Below, in pieces: positions 7,669-14,130 of a stretch of DNA of 19,566 nucleotides. Every line of letters starts with the position of its first letter. Position 1 is the stretch's first letter. The stretch is from DSUN01 sp035527715 (GTDB lineage: Bacteria > Planctomycetota > PUPC01 > DSUN01): the NCBI GenBank assembly GCA_035527715.1, contig DATKZY010000246.1, forward strand, positions 1 to 19,566, read 5' to 3'. A model generated the notes under the pieces. That model searched no databases and was not told the DNA's origin. It saw only the letters and a list, made by a program, of their open reading frames with translations. A program made the position numbers and the translations under genes.

Positions 7669-8139
7669 TCACCCAATCGCTGCGACGATGACGCGCGCGG
7701 CCCGTCGCACCGCGGCCGTCATGGCGTCCGACAGCGGGTCGCCGAGGGCCAGCCTCTCAGGCTGAGCCAGCAGCGCCAGGGCCGGGGCGCCGCAGCGGTC
7801 CTCGGCCAGCTTCACGAAGAAGCCCAGCGGCAGCCCGTGCGTCGAGGCGCCGACGGCCTCGAGCTCGCCGCCGCGCGCCAGGCGCAGGGTGCCGGGCGGC
7901 GCCCCGAAGTCTGCCGCGTCGAGCACCAGGATGCACCGCGGCTCCGCCCGCGCGATGGGGCCGAGCCAGTTCTCCGGCGCCATGCCGGCATCGAAGCAGC
8001 TCACCCCGGGAAGCTCGGGCAGCGCGGCCAGGACCGCCGGGCCGAAGCCGTCGTCGCCGCGCATCGGGTTGCCCACCCCCACGATGGCAAGGGGCACAGG
8101 GCACGCGCCGCGAAGCTGAGCCGCAAGGGGATCGCTCAT
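7669..8139 (-). CDS. hycI: Hydrogenase maturation endopeptidase (HycI/HybD family)
   Basis: Nickel-dependent aspartic endopeptidase that trims the C-terminus of the [NiFe] large subunit after metal insertion. The protein is 156 aa, the usual family size. GVGNPMRGDDGFGP (residues 21-34) is the family signature; the predicted nickel ligands by family alignment are D30, D74 (in LVLDAAD) and H101 (in STHG). The open frame continues 36 codons upstream, but I start at ATG 8139 because it places the beta-strand and GxGNP motif at the expected distance; the Shine-Dalgarno sequence is weak, so the start is uncertain. It is convergent with the hydrogenase operon (8 nt apart) and so is expressed separately, yet its substrate is probably the large subunit at the start of this window. 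Confidence 0.9.
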   Translation of the reverse strand: MSDPLAAQLRGACPVPLAIVGVGNPMRGDDGFGPAVLAALPELPGVSCFDAGMAPENWLGPIARAEPRCILVLDAADFGAPPGTLRLARGGELEAVGASTHGLPLGFFVKLAEDRCGAPALALLAQPERLALGDPLSDAMTAAVRRAARVIVAAIG

Positions 8140-8240
8140 GCCGAACGCCTGGCAGGAAGGGACGACCACCGCCGACCCCGGACCTGTGCCCAGCTTAGCC
8201 GGCCCCTGGCTTGGCCGCAAGCCTTTTTTCCTTTCCGGCC

Positions 8241-8270
8241 TTGACAAGTGGCGGCGCGGCGCAGTAGGAT
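8241..8270 (+). promoter_or_regulatory. Sigma-70-like promoter upstream of mltA
   Basis: TTGACA at 8241-8246 is a perfect -35 box; TAGGAT at 8265-8270 matches four of six -10 positions, with an 18-nt spacer. It is in the divergent gap between hycI and mltA and points at mltA, whose start is 75 nt downstream. TTGACAAGT is shared with the sequence upstream of the Gfo/Idh/MocA gene at 17704-18804. Confidence 0.6.
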
Positions 8271-8345
8271 GGGGGGCGACCGTTGTTCCCCGATGGCGGT
8301 CGGTCCCCGCGAGAGCCAGGGTTTCGTTGTTAGGAGCGTCGGTTC

Positions 8346-9551
8346 ATGTGGTCCACCCTGCGCGCGGCACTTGTTGGGTTCCTGTGCCTGGCGATGACCT
8401 CCTGCGGCTGGCTCGGCTGCCGCAAGAAGCCGAAGGACTACTCGAAGGCCCTGCCGCCGGGCGAGAACGCGCTCGTCAAGATTGACCCGAAGGACTATCC
8501 CGACTTCGGCGTGGGCTTCAAGGATCGCGCGGGCCTCATCGAGGCGATTGACCATAGCCTGTGGTACTACCAGCAGCCGTCGTCGAAGGAGTTCTTCCCC
8601 TACAAGGTGCCCAACGACCAGGGGATCAGCCACGAGCGCTGCATCGCCACCCTCGAGGCCTTCAAGAAGGTCCTCGGCGAGGCCAAGGACGCCACCGACC
8701 TCCAGCGCATCATCACCGAGCGCTTCGACGTCTACATGTCCCGGGGCTGCGACGAGATGGGCACGGTGCTCTTCACCGGCTACTGCACGCCCATCTTCAA
8801 GGGCAGCCTGGTGCGCACGCCCGACTACAATTACCCGCTCTACAAGCGCCCCGACGATCTGGTGACGAAGCCCGACGGCACGCCGGTCGGCCGCCAGACC
8901 GAGAGCAAGGAGATCGTGCCCTACTACACCCGCAAGGAGATCGAGACCCAGCAGATTCTGGCCGGCAAGGGCCTCGAGCTGGTCTGGCTCAAGACCCCGC
9001 TCGACGTCCATATCGTCCACGTCCAAGGCTCGGCCAAGATCGAGCTGGCCGACGGCACGACGATGAACGTGGGCTACCACGGGAAGACCGATCGCCCCTA
9101 CGGCAGCATCGCCCTGGCCATGGTGGCCGACAAGAAGATCGCGCCCGACGAGCTGTCGCTCTCGAAGATGATCGAGTACTTCGACAAGCACCCTCACGAG
9201 ATGAAGTTCTACGTCTACAAGAACGACTCGTACGTCTTCTTCCAGAAGCAGGAGGGCGAGGCCCGCGGCTCGATCAACGTGCCGGTCATCCCCTACCGCA
9301 GCATTGCGACCGACAAGGCGGTGTTCCCGCGCGCCCTGCTCTCTTACGCGGTCACAAAGGCCCCGAAGATGGGCTCGTCGGGCCAAGTGACCCTGGAGCC
9401 CTTCTACAGCTTCACGCTCGACCAGGACGCGGGCGGCGCCATCCGCTCGGCGGGACGGTGCGACATCTACATGGGCGTCGGCCCCGACGCCATGGTCCTC
9501 GCCGGCCGCACCCGCGCCGAGGGGAAGCTCTACTACCTGGCCGTGAAATAG
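8346..9551 (+). CDS. mltA: Membrane-bound lytic murein transglycosylase A (MltA), lipoprotein
   Basis: Peptidoglycan-cleaving lytic transglycosylase anchored as a lipoprotein, 401 aa. The N-terminus has a hydrophobic signal ending in MTSC with C20 as the likely lipidated residue. The central part has MltA features (FTGYCTPIFKGS at about 139-150, and the DGxxxNVGYHGKTDRPYGSI beta-barrel region), and the C-terminus carries the 3D domain: DQDAGGAIRSAGRCDIYMGVG (about residues 359-379), whose conserved aspartates include the catalytic one in E. coli MltA. AGGAG at 8332-8336 gives the start with 9-nt spacing. Presence of MltA implies peptidoglycan and probably an outer membrane. Followed 1 nt later by a small membrane protein gene. 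Confidence 0.9.
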   Translation: MWSTLRAALVGFLCLAMTSCGWLGCRKKPKDYSKALPPGENALVKIDPKDYPDFGVGFKDRAGLIEAIDHSLWYYQQPSSKEFFPYKVPNDQGISHERCIATLEAFKKVLGEAKDATDLQRIITERFDVYMSRGCDEMGTVLFTGYCTPIFKGSLVRTPDYNYPLYKRPDDLVTKPDGTPVGRQTESKEIVPYYTRKEIETQQILAGKGLELVWLKTPLDVHIVHVQGSAKIELADGTTMNVGYHGKTDRPYGSIALAMVADKKIAPDELSLSKMIEYFDKHPHEMKFYVYKNDSYVFFQKQEGEARGSINVPVIPYRSIATDKAVFPRALLSYAVTKAPKMGSSGQVTLEPFYSFTLDQDAGGAIRSAGRCDIYMGVGPDAMVLAGRTRAEGKLYYLAVK

Positions 9552-9552
9552 C

Positions 9553-10029
9553 ATGGTGGGCGACAAGCCATCACGTCGTGCGGCCCTCGCCGGCGACTTC
9601 CTCATCGTCTGCGGCGGGGTGGGCGTGGTCCTGGGCGTCGTGCCCTTCGCCGCGAGCCTGCTGCGGATGGCGGGCTGCCACCTCGGCCTGGGGCCCCAGG
9701 ACTGGGCGGCACACGGCGTGGGAGCGATGGGGCTCAGCGTGCCCTGGGCCGCACTGTCGGCGGCGTGCGGGGCATTCCTCGGCGGATTGCTGGTCGCCGC
9801 GGGCCTCGGCTGGCGACGCGCCAGGCCCTGGGCGCCCCTCGTCACCCTCATCTACGGACTGCTCGGCGTGCTCGTGACGGGCACCGATCTGGTGATCTTC
9901 GCCCTCGCGGCCCGGCCAGGCACCATGCGTACCTCAATGCTCATCGCCGACGGCCTCGCCTGCGCACTCGCCGCCGGCACCCTCCTCGCCCTCATCCTCT
10001 GGCATCATCGCCAGAGGATGAAGAGGTGA
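9553..10029 (+). CDS. Small hypothetical membrane protein
   Basis: Protein of 158 aa with about four hydrophobic segments (roughly residues 14-40, 58-82, 91-117 and 128-150) and a basic C-terminus (HHRQRMKR). No family recognised. The ATG is 1 nt after the mltA stop, so it is probably co-transcribed and translated by coupling. The frame is well placed and uninterrupted, but no conserved motif supports a function. Possible roles, only by context, are in the cell envelope. Confidence 0.65.
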   Translation: MVGDKPSRRAALAGDFLIVCGGVGVVLGVVPFAASLLRMAGCHLGLGPQDWAAHGVGAMGLSVPWAALSAACGAFLGGLLVAAGLGWRRARPWAPLVTLIYGLLGVLVTGTDLVIFALAARPGTMRTSMLIADGLACALAAGTLLALILWHHRQRMKR

Positions 10030-10042
10030 TGAAGAGATGAGT

Positions 10043-10088
10043 GTGGGGGAGGGAAGCCTTTTTCGTGAAAAAGGCTTCCCTCCCCCAC
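10043..10088. repeat. Perfect 21-bp inverted repeat with 4-nt loop
   Basis: Arms at 10043-10063 and 10068-10088 are perfectly complementary, with loop CGTG. The outer part is G/C-rich (GTGGGGGAGGGAAGCC) and the inner part is T5/A5. It lies 13 nt after the small membrane protein stop and 17 nt before the stop of the convergent gene. It could end transcription from both sides, but the T tract is inside the stem next to the loop rather than after it, so it is not a canonical intrinsic terminator; a dispersed palindromic element is equally possible. Confidence 0.75.
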
Positions 10089-10105
10089 GCCCCCTGCCTC
10101 TTCGC

Positions 10106-10870
10106 CTATTGGAGGCCCATGGCCTTCAGGTTGCGCAGCGAGATGGCGAGGCTGTCGAAGGGGTCGCGCTGGCAGGTGTCCTGTTCGACGATGTACCACT
10201 CGGTGCCGGCCTCGCGGGCCGCGGCCAGGATGTTGGGCCAGTCGAGGTTGCCCTCGCCGACCTCGGCCATGAGCTGCTGCCCGCCCTTGCTTGTCATATC
10301 CTTCAGGTGCAGGCAGGGCGCGCGGCCCTTGAGCTTGCGGACCCACGTCGCGGGGCTCCCGCCGCCGTGCTGGACCCAGTAGGTGTCGATCTCGGAGAGG
10401 AAGACGCTCGGGTCGCTGTCCTCGTAGAGGATGGCGAGGCCCGTGCGGGAGCCGAACTTTTCGAGCTCGAAGCTGTGGTTGTGGTAGACGAACTTGATGC
10501 CGCCGTCGGCGAGGCGTCGGGCGACCTCGGATGCCTCCTTGGCGAACCGCGGGAAGCCCTCGGCGTTGCGGTACTCGCCGGGCAGGCCGCCGATGCCGGC
10601 GTAGGGGCAGCCGTAGGTGTGATGGAGGTCAATCACGGCCTGCGGCTCGTCGCGCATCGGGGCGTAGCCGATGTGGGTCGCGCAGATCTTCAGCCCCTCG
10701 GCGTCGCACAGCTTGCGCAGCTCCTTGGGGTCCATCGGCCCGAGGGCCGAGAGCTGCACGGCCTGGTAGCCGATGGCGGCCACCTTCTTCATCGTCGCCG
10801 TGATGTCGGCCGGCGTCTTCGTGAACTCCCGCACGGTGTACAGTTGCGCCGCGATGACCGAGCCTGGCAT
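10106..10870 (-). CDS. Sugar phosphate isomerase/epimerase-like TIM-barrel protein (xylose isomerase-like fold)
   Basis: Protein of 254 aa in the AP-endonuclease-2/xylose-isomerase-like TIM-barrel family (IolE/Hyi-like). Visible motifs: AAQLYTVR (7-14), YHNHSFELE (129-137), EIDTYWVQHGG (160-170), HLKD (188-191) and VEQD (228-231). The conserved Glu, Asp and His residues in these strands are the usual divalent-metal ligands. AAGGAGA precedes the ATG. It is last in a four-gene minus-strand operon, 26 nt after the Gfo/Idh/MocA gene, a pairing typical of oxidation-epimerisation steps in carbohydrate or inositol-like catabolism. The substrate cannot be read from sequence. No signal peptide, so cytoplasmic. 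Confidence 0.87.
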   Translation of the reverse strand: MPGSVIAAQLYTVREFTKTPADITATMKKVAAIGYQAVQLSALGPMDPKELRKLCDAEGLKICATHIGYAPMRDEPQAVIDLHHTYGCPYAGIGGLPGEYRNAEGFPRFAKEASEVARRLADGGIKFVYHNHSFELEKFGSRTGLAILYEDSDPSVFLSEIDTYWVQHGGGSPATWVRKLKGRAPCLHLKDMTSKGGQQLMAEVGEGNLDWPNILAAAREAGTEWYIVEQDTCQRDPFDSLAISLRNLKAMGLQ

Positions 10871-10896
10871 GGCCGTTCTCCTTCGAGCGGTTGAGG

Positions 10897-12111
10897 CTAG
10901 AGCCCGAACTCCGACATTTCGACGCGGCGGCGCTCGTCGGCCGACCGCGTGGCCGCGAGGCCGAGCAGGACGGGGATCATCCCCTCGGCGGGCCGCACGC
11001 GCGGCTCGCGCCGGCCGGCGACGAAGTCGAGGAACTCATCGAACAGCAGCGCGTCGCCGCCGCCGTGCCCGCCCTCGGCGGTCGCCAGCGGGATTTCCTC
11101 GGTCGAGCTGGGGTCGCGCCGCCGCAGGACCACGGCGGGCGAGCCGAGCGCGCCGTCGAGCGTCCCCTTCGTGTCCGCGACGCGCAGGCGGCGGTCGGAG
11201 AAGCCGGCCACGACGTTGCACGTGTAGGTGCCCAGCACCCCCGCCTCGAACTCCACGGTGGCGATGCCGTGGTCGAACGTATCCTTGTCCGAGTTGTAGA
11301 GGCACAGGTCGGGCCGCGGGTCGCCGTGCTCGGCGGCGACCTCCGAGAGGAGCTTTTCCTTCTGGCCGCCCTTGATCACGTAGAAGCTGTCGGGACAGGT
11401 CTCCCGCCGCGCGCACTCGGCGCAGTGGAGCGGGGCGTCGGGGCGCGGGCGGTAGTAGCTGAGCGCGTCGAGGGCGTAGACCGAGACCGGCCTGCGGCCG
11501 GCGAGCCAGTGGAGCAGGTCGAAGTCGTGGCAGGCCTTGGTGATCCACAGCCCGCCGCCGAAGCGCCGCAAGCGGTTCCAGCGGCGGAAGTAGCCGCGGC
11601 CGCCGTTGTAGAACTCGTCGGCCTGCACCGTCAACACGTCGCCGACGGCGCCCTCCTCGATGAGCCGCTTCGCCGTCGCGTAGAGCGGCGCGAACCGCAG
11701 GTTGTAGCCCACGAAGGTTCTGCCGCCGGCCGCACGGTCCGCCTCGACGATCGCCCGGCAGCGCTCGACCGTGGTGTCGAGCGGCTTCTCGAGGAACACG
11801 AACTTGTCGGCCTCGAGCGCCGGCAGCGCCGTCTCCGCGTGCGCGGCGTCGTGGGTCGTGATGACCACGGCGTCGAGCGCGAAGTCGCGCAGGCAGGCCT
11901 GGACGGAGCCCGCCGCGGGCACGCGCTCGAGGCCCGCCTGGCGTCGGAAGTAGTCCAGCTTCCCCCGGTTCAGGTCGCACAGCGCCACGAGGTCGTAGCC
12001 GGGGTGCCGGGCAAGCTGGCGTGCGGCCCACGAGCCACGGCCGCCGATGCCCACCACGGCCACGCGCACCTTCGGGCCGCCGACGCTCGCCTGGCCTGTG
12101 GCATCTGACAT
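10897..12111 (-). CDS. Gfo/Idh/MocA-family NAD(P)-dependent oxidoreductase with a Cys-rich insert
   Basis: Cytoplasmic sugar- or cyclitol-type dehydrogenase of 404 aa. The Rossmann motif is GIGGRG (21-26), the EKP motif that places the nicotinamide is at 108-110, and the catalytic-region KACHD is at 192-196. Between the dinucleotide domain and the C-terminal beta-sheet domain is an insert with C230, C233 and C239 plus C270, possibly a structural metal site. I start at ATG 12111, where GAGGAAGG lies just upstream; a GTG at 12126 is in frame but lies upstream of that site. It sits 21 nt after the methyltransferase stop and 26 nt before the TIM-barrel gene. Substrate unknown; the neighbouring isomerase suggests sugar metabolism. 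Confidence 0.88.
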   Translation of the reverse strand: MSDATGQASVGGPKVRVAVVGIGGRGSWAARQLARHPGYDLVALCDLNRGKLDYFRRQAGLERVPAAGSVQACLRDFALDAVVITTHDAAHAETALPALEADKFVFLEKPLDTTVERCRAIVEADRAAGGRTFVGYNLRFAPLYATAKRLIEEGAVGDVLTVQADEFYNGGRGYFRRWNRLRRFGGGLWITKACHDFDLLHWLAGRRPVSVYALDALSYYRPRPDAPLHCAECARRETCPDSFYVIKGGQKEKLLSEVAAEHGDPRPDLCLYNSDKDTFDHGIATVEFEAGVLGTYTCNVVAGFSDRRLRVADTKGTLDGALGSPAVVLRRRDPSSTEEIPLATAEGGHGGGDALLFDEFLDFVAGRREPRVRPAEGMIPVLLGLAATRSADERRRVEMSEFGL

Positions 12112-12132
12112 GTCGGCCTTCCTCACGAAGGG

Positions 12133-12618
12133 TCAGGGCACGACGCTTCGGCTGGCATCCCGCCCCATGCCCCAGGGGACGCAGTGGGCGGCGAAGCGCT
12201 TGAGCGCGGCGCTCTTGAGGACGACCGCCCTGGGCCGCAGCACCGTGGCGTAGGACATCAGGAGCGACGCGGCGTCGAGGAGCGAATGGTAGCCCGAAAT
12301 GCCCGACATGTCAATGTAGACCTTGGTGAACGGCCGGGCGAGGTCGAGCGCCGCGCGGACGTCGAAGCCGTCGAGCACCTCGAAGCGGATGCCCGGGTGC
12401 TCGCGGCGCGCCCGCTCGATGCACTCGGCGCTGATGTCGGTCGCGATCAGCTCCCTGCACCGCGGGGCCAGGAGCGTGCTGGTGGTGCCCCACTCGCAGC
12501 CGACCTCGAGCACCACGTCGTCGGGCGTCACCCAGTCGGCGATCGTCTCGCGGTACTCCTTGACGCCGACGGTCAGGACGAACTTCGTCGCGAGCCGGAC
12601 CGGTGTGTGCCTCGACAT
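12133..12618 (-). CDS. Class I SAM-dependent methyltransferase-like protein
   Basis: Small Rossmann-fold protein of 161 aa. Motif I is VVLEVGCEWGTTSTLLA (about 35-51), followed by the acidic strand end ATDIS (59-63) that holds the SAM ribose. The later VYIDMSG stretch corresponds to motif II/IV. The protein is short, with only a minimal fold and no obvious substrate domain. GGAGG 7 nt before the ATG lies within the coding end of the hydrolase upstream; the genes overlap by 46 nt. Methyl acceptor unknown. The related class of short methyltransferases often acts on small molecules, but that is inference. Confidence 0.75.
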   Translation of the reverse strand: MSRHTPVRLATKFVLTVGVKEYRETIADWVTPDDVVLEVGCEWGTTSTLLAPRCRELIATDISAECIERARREHPGIRFEVLDGFDVRAALDLARPFTKVYIDMSGISGYHSLLDAASLLMSYATVLRPRAVVLKSAALKRFAAHCVPWGMGRDASRSVVP

Positions 12619-13271
12619 GGCCGCCTCCGATGCTTCAGGAGCCACTTGTAGAGCGCGGGGGCGCCGTAGGTCGCCGTCCAGGAGTCGTGCCCCGCGTCGG
12701 GGTAGACGGTGAGCTTCGCCCTGCCGCCCGAGGCCCGGAGGGCATTGACCATCTTCTCGCTCTCGGCGAGCGGCACCACGTCGTCCTTCGCCCCGTGGAA
12801 GGCCCAGACGGGCACGTCCTTGAGCTTGTGCGCGAGCAGGCGGTTGCCGCCGCCGCACACGGGCGCGATGGCGGCGAAGCGCTCGGGGTGCTCGCAGGCC
12901 AGGCTCCACGTGCCGTAGCCCCCCATGCTCAGCCCCGTGAGGCACACCCGCCCCTCGTCCACGCGGTAGCGGGCAATCACGTCGTCGAGCAGCGCGTCCA
13001 GCGTGTCCGTGGACCACGATTGCCGCGCCAGGCACTGGGGCGACACGACGACGAAGGGCAGGTCGTGCCCCTCGGCGATGAGGCGGGGCGGCCCGTGCTT
13101 CTTCACCAGCTCGAGGTCCTTGCCGCGCTCGCCGGCGCCGTGGAGGAAGAGGAGCAGGGGCCAGCGCTTGCGGCCCCCGTCGTAGCCCCTGGGCAGGTAG
13201 AGCAGGTAGCGGCAGGCCACCTTCTTCGTGACGGCGGCGGCGAACGCCTTGGCTTCCTGGGCGGCGGTCAT
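12573..13271 (-). CDS. Alpha/beta-hydrolase (dienelactone hydrolase/prolyl oligopeptidase-like esterase)
   Basis: Serine hydrolase of 232 aa. LFLHGAGERG (41-50) forms the oxyanion-hole region, GLSMGG (113-118) carries the nucleophile S115, HGAKDDVVP (159-167) the acid, D163 or D164, and PDAGHDSW (191-198) the catalytic H195. No signal peptide from ATG 13271; a longer in-frame extension upstream has no support and would overlap the promoter. Such proteins are esterases of plant-polymer or sugar esters, peptidases or dienelactone hydrolases; the exact substrate is not visible. The last 16 residues are Arg/Ser-rich and encoded where the methyltransferase gene overlaps, beyond where relatives usually end. 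First gene of the operon, led by a good promoter. Confidence 0.85.
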   Translation of the reverse strand: MTAAQEAKAFAAAVTKKVACRYLLYLPRGYDGGRKRWPLLLFLHGAGERGKDLELVKKHGPPRLIAEGHDLPFVVVSPQCLARQSWSTDTLDALLDDVIARYRVDEGRVCLTGLSMGGYGTWSLACEHPERFAAIAPVCGGGNRLLAHKLKDVPVWAFHGAKDDVVPLAESEKMVNALRASGGRAKLTVYPDAGHDSWTATYGAPALYKWLLKHRRRPCRGTHRSGSRRSSS

Positions 13272-13322
13272 TCGGCGGAGTCCCCTCGGCAAGTGGCGAC
13301 GGGCGCTCGAAGGCACCGCCGA

Positions 13323-13351
13323 ATCATACCGGCCGCCGCCGCTGCGTTCAA
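13323..13351 (-). promoter_or_regulatory. Sigma-70-like promoter of the hydrolase operon
   Basis: On the minus strand TTGAAC (13346-13351) and TATGAT (13323-13328) are separated by 17 nt. This is a good match to TTGACA-N17-TATAAT, and lies 52 nt upstream of the hydrolase start. Confidence 0.6.
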
Positions 13352-13371
13352 GTGCCCTTGGCAAAACGCGT

Positions 13372-13399
13372 GCACGCCCAAGCAAGAGCTTGGGCGTGC
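13372..13399. terminator. Perfect 12-bp inverted repeat after the superoxide dismutase gene
   Basis: GCACGCCCAAGC (13372-13383) and GCTTGGGCGTGC (13388-13399) flank the loop AAGA. It lies 27 nt beyond the stop of the dismutase gene on the minus strand, followed on that strand by a short T4 run (ACGCGTTTTGCC). It may terminate the rubrerythrin-glycosyltransferase-dismutase transcript. It could equally be a dispersed palindromic repeat. Confidence 0.55.
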
Positions 13400-13426
13400 C
13401 GGAGAAAGGGACTTGTACAGCAGGAC

Positions 13427-14128
13427 CTACTTCGTCGCCGCCGCGTAGCGCTTCGCAACGCCGGGCCAGTCAACGATCTTGCAGAAGGCGTCCACGTAGG
13501 CCCCGCGGTCGTTGGCGTACTGGAGGTAGTAGGCGTGCTCCCACACGTCGCAGACCAGGAGCGGCGCGGCGCCCCACACGGTGAGGTTCTGGTGGTTGAG
13601 CACCTGGAGGATCATCAGGCGCTTGCCGAGCGGCTCGTGGACGAGGATGGCCCATCCGCTGCCCTCGACGGCCTTGGCCGCGGCGGCGAAATGCGCGAGG
13701 AACTTCTCCGTCGAGCCGAAGTCGCGCTCGAGGGCCGCCTTCAGCGCGCCCTCGGGCGGCGTGGCCGCGCCGGGCCGCATCGAGTCCCAGTACAGCGCGT
13801 GGAGCACGTGGCCCGAGCCGTGGAAGGCGAGCGCCCGCGACAGGCCGCTGATGCTCGCCAGGTCGCCCGCCTCGCGGGCCTTCGCCAGCGCGGCCAGCGT
13901 GGCGTTCAGGCCCTTCACGTAGCCCGCGTGGTGCTTGTCGTGGTGCAGGCGCAGGATCTTCTCCTCGAGCGCGGGGGCCAGCGCGTCGTAGCCGTAGGGC
14001 AGCTTCGGCAACTCATACTCGCCCGACGCCGCGCCCGCCTCGGCCGCGCCCGCCATGCCGCCCAGCGCCCCCAGGCCCGCGGCCAAGGCCCCCAGGCCCA
14101 ATAGTTCCCGCCTATTCAACTCCGCCAT
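13427..14128 (-). CDS. Fe/Mn superoxide dismutase with Tat-like signal peptide
   Basis: Converts superoxide to H2O2 and O2; 233 aa. The N-terminus reads MAELNRRELLGLGALAAG, a twin-arginine motif followed by a hydrophobic run to about residue 34, so export by Tat to the periplasm is likely. Metal ligands by family alignment: H62 (in LHHDKHH), H110 (GHVLHALYW), D194 and H198 (CDVWEHAYY). The Gly before H107 and the Gln at 180 correspond to the Mn-type second-sphere pattern, so Mn or cambialistic use is likely. The ATG is preceded by a perfect AGGAGGAG. It starts 2 nt after the stop of the membrane glycosyltransferase, an odd partner, implying co-expression. Confidence 0.93.
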   Translation of the reverse strand: MAELNRRELLGLGALAAGLGALGGMAGAAEAGAASGEYELPKLPYGYDALAPALEEKILRLHHDKHHAGYVKGLNATLAALAKAREAGDLASISGLSRALAFHGSGHVLHALYWDSMRPGAATPPEGALKAALERDFGSTEKFLAHFAAAAKAVEGSGWAILVHEPLGKRLMILQVLNHQNLTVWGAAPLLVCDVWEHAYYLQYANDRGAYVDAFCKIVDWPGVAKRYAAATK

Positions 14129-14130
14129 GC

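Noticed and set aside
8136..9851. 571-codon minus-strand frame opposite mltA
   Set aside because: No domain, antisense to mltA with its clear 3D domain and lipobox.
10043..10088. Canonical intrinsic terminator
   Set aside because: The T run is inside the stem by the loop, with no T run after the stem on either strand, so I list it as an inverted repeat instead.
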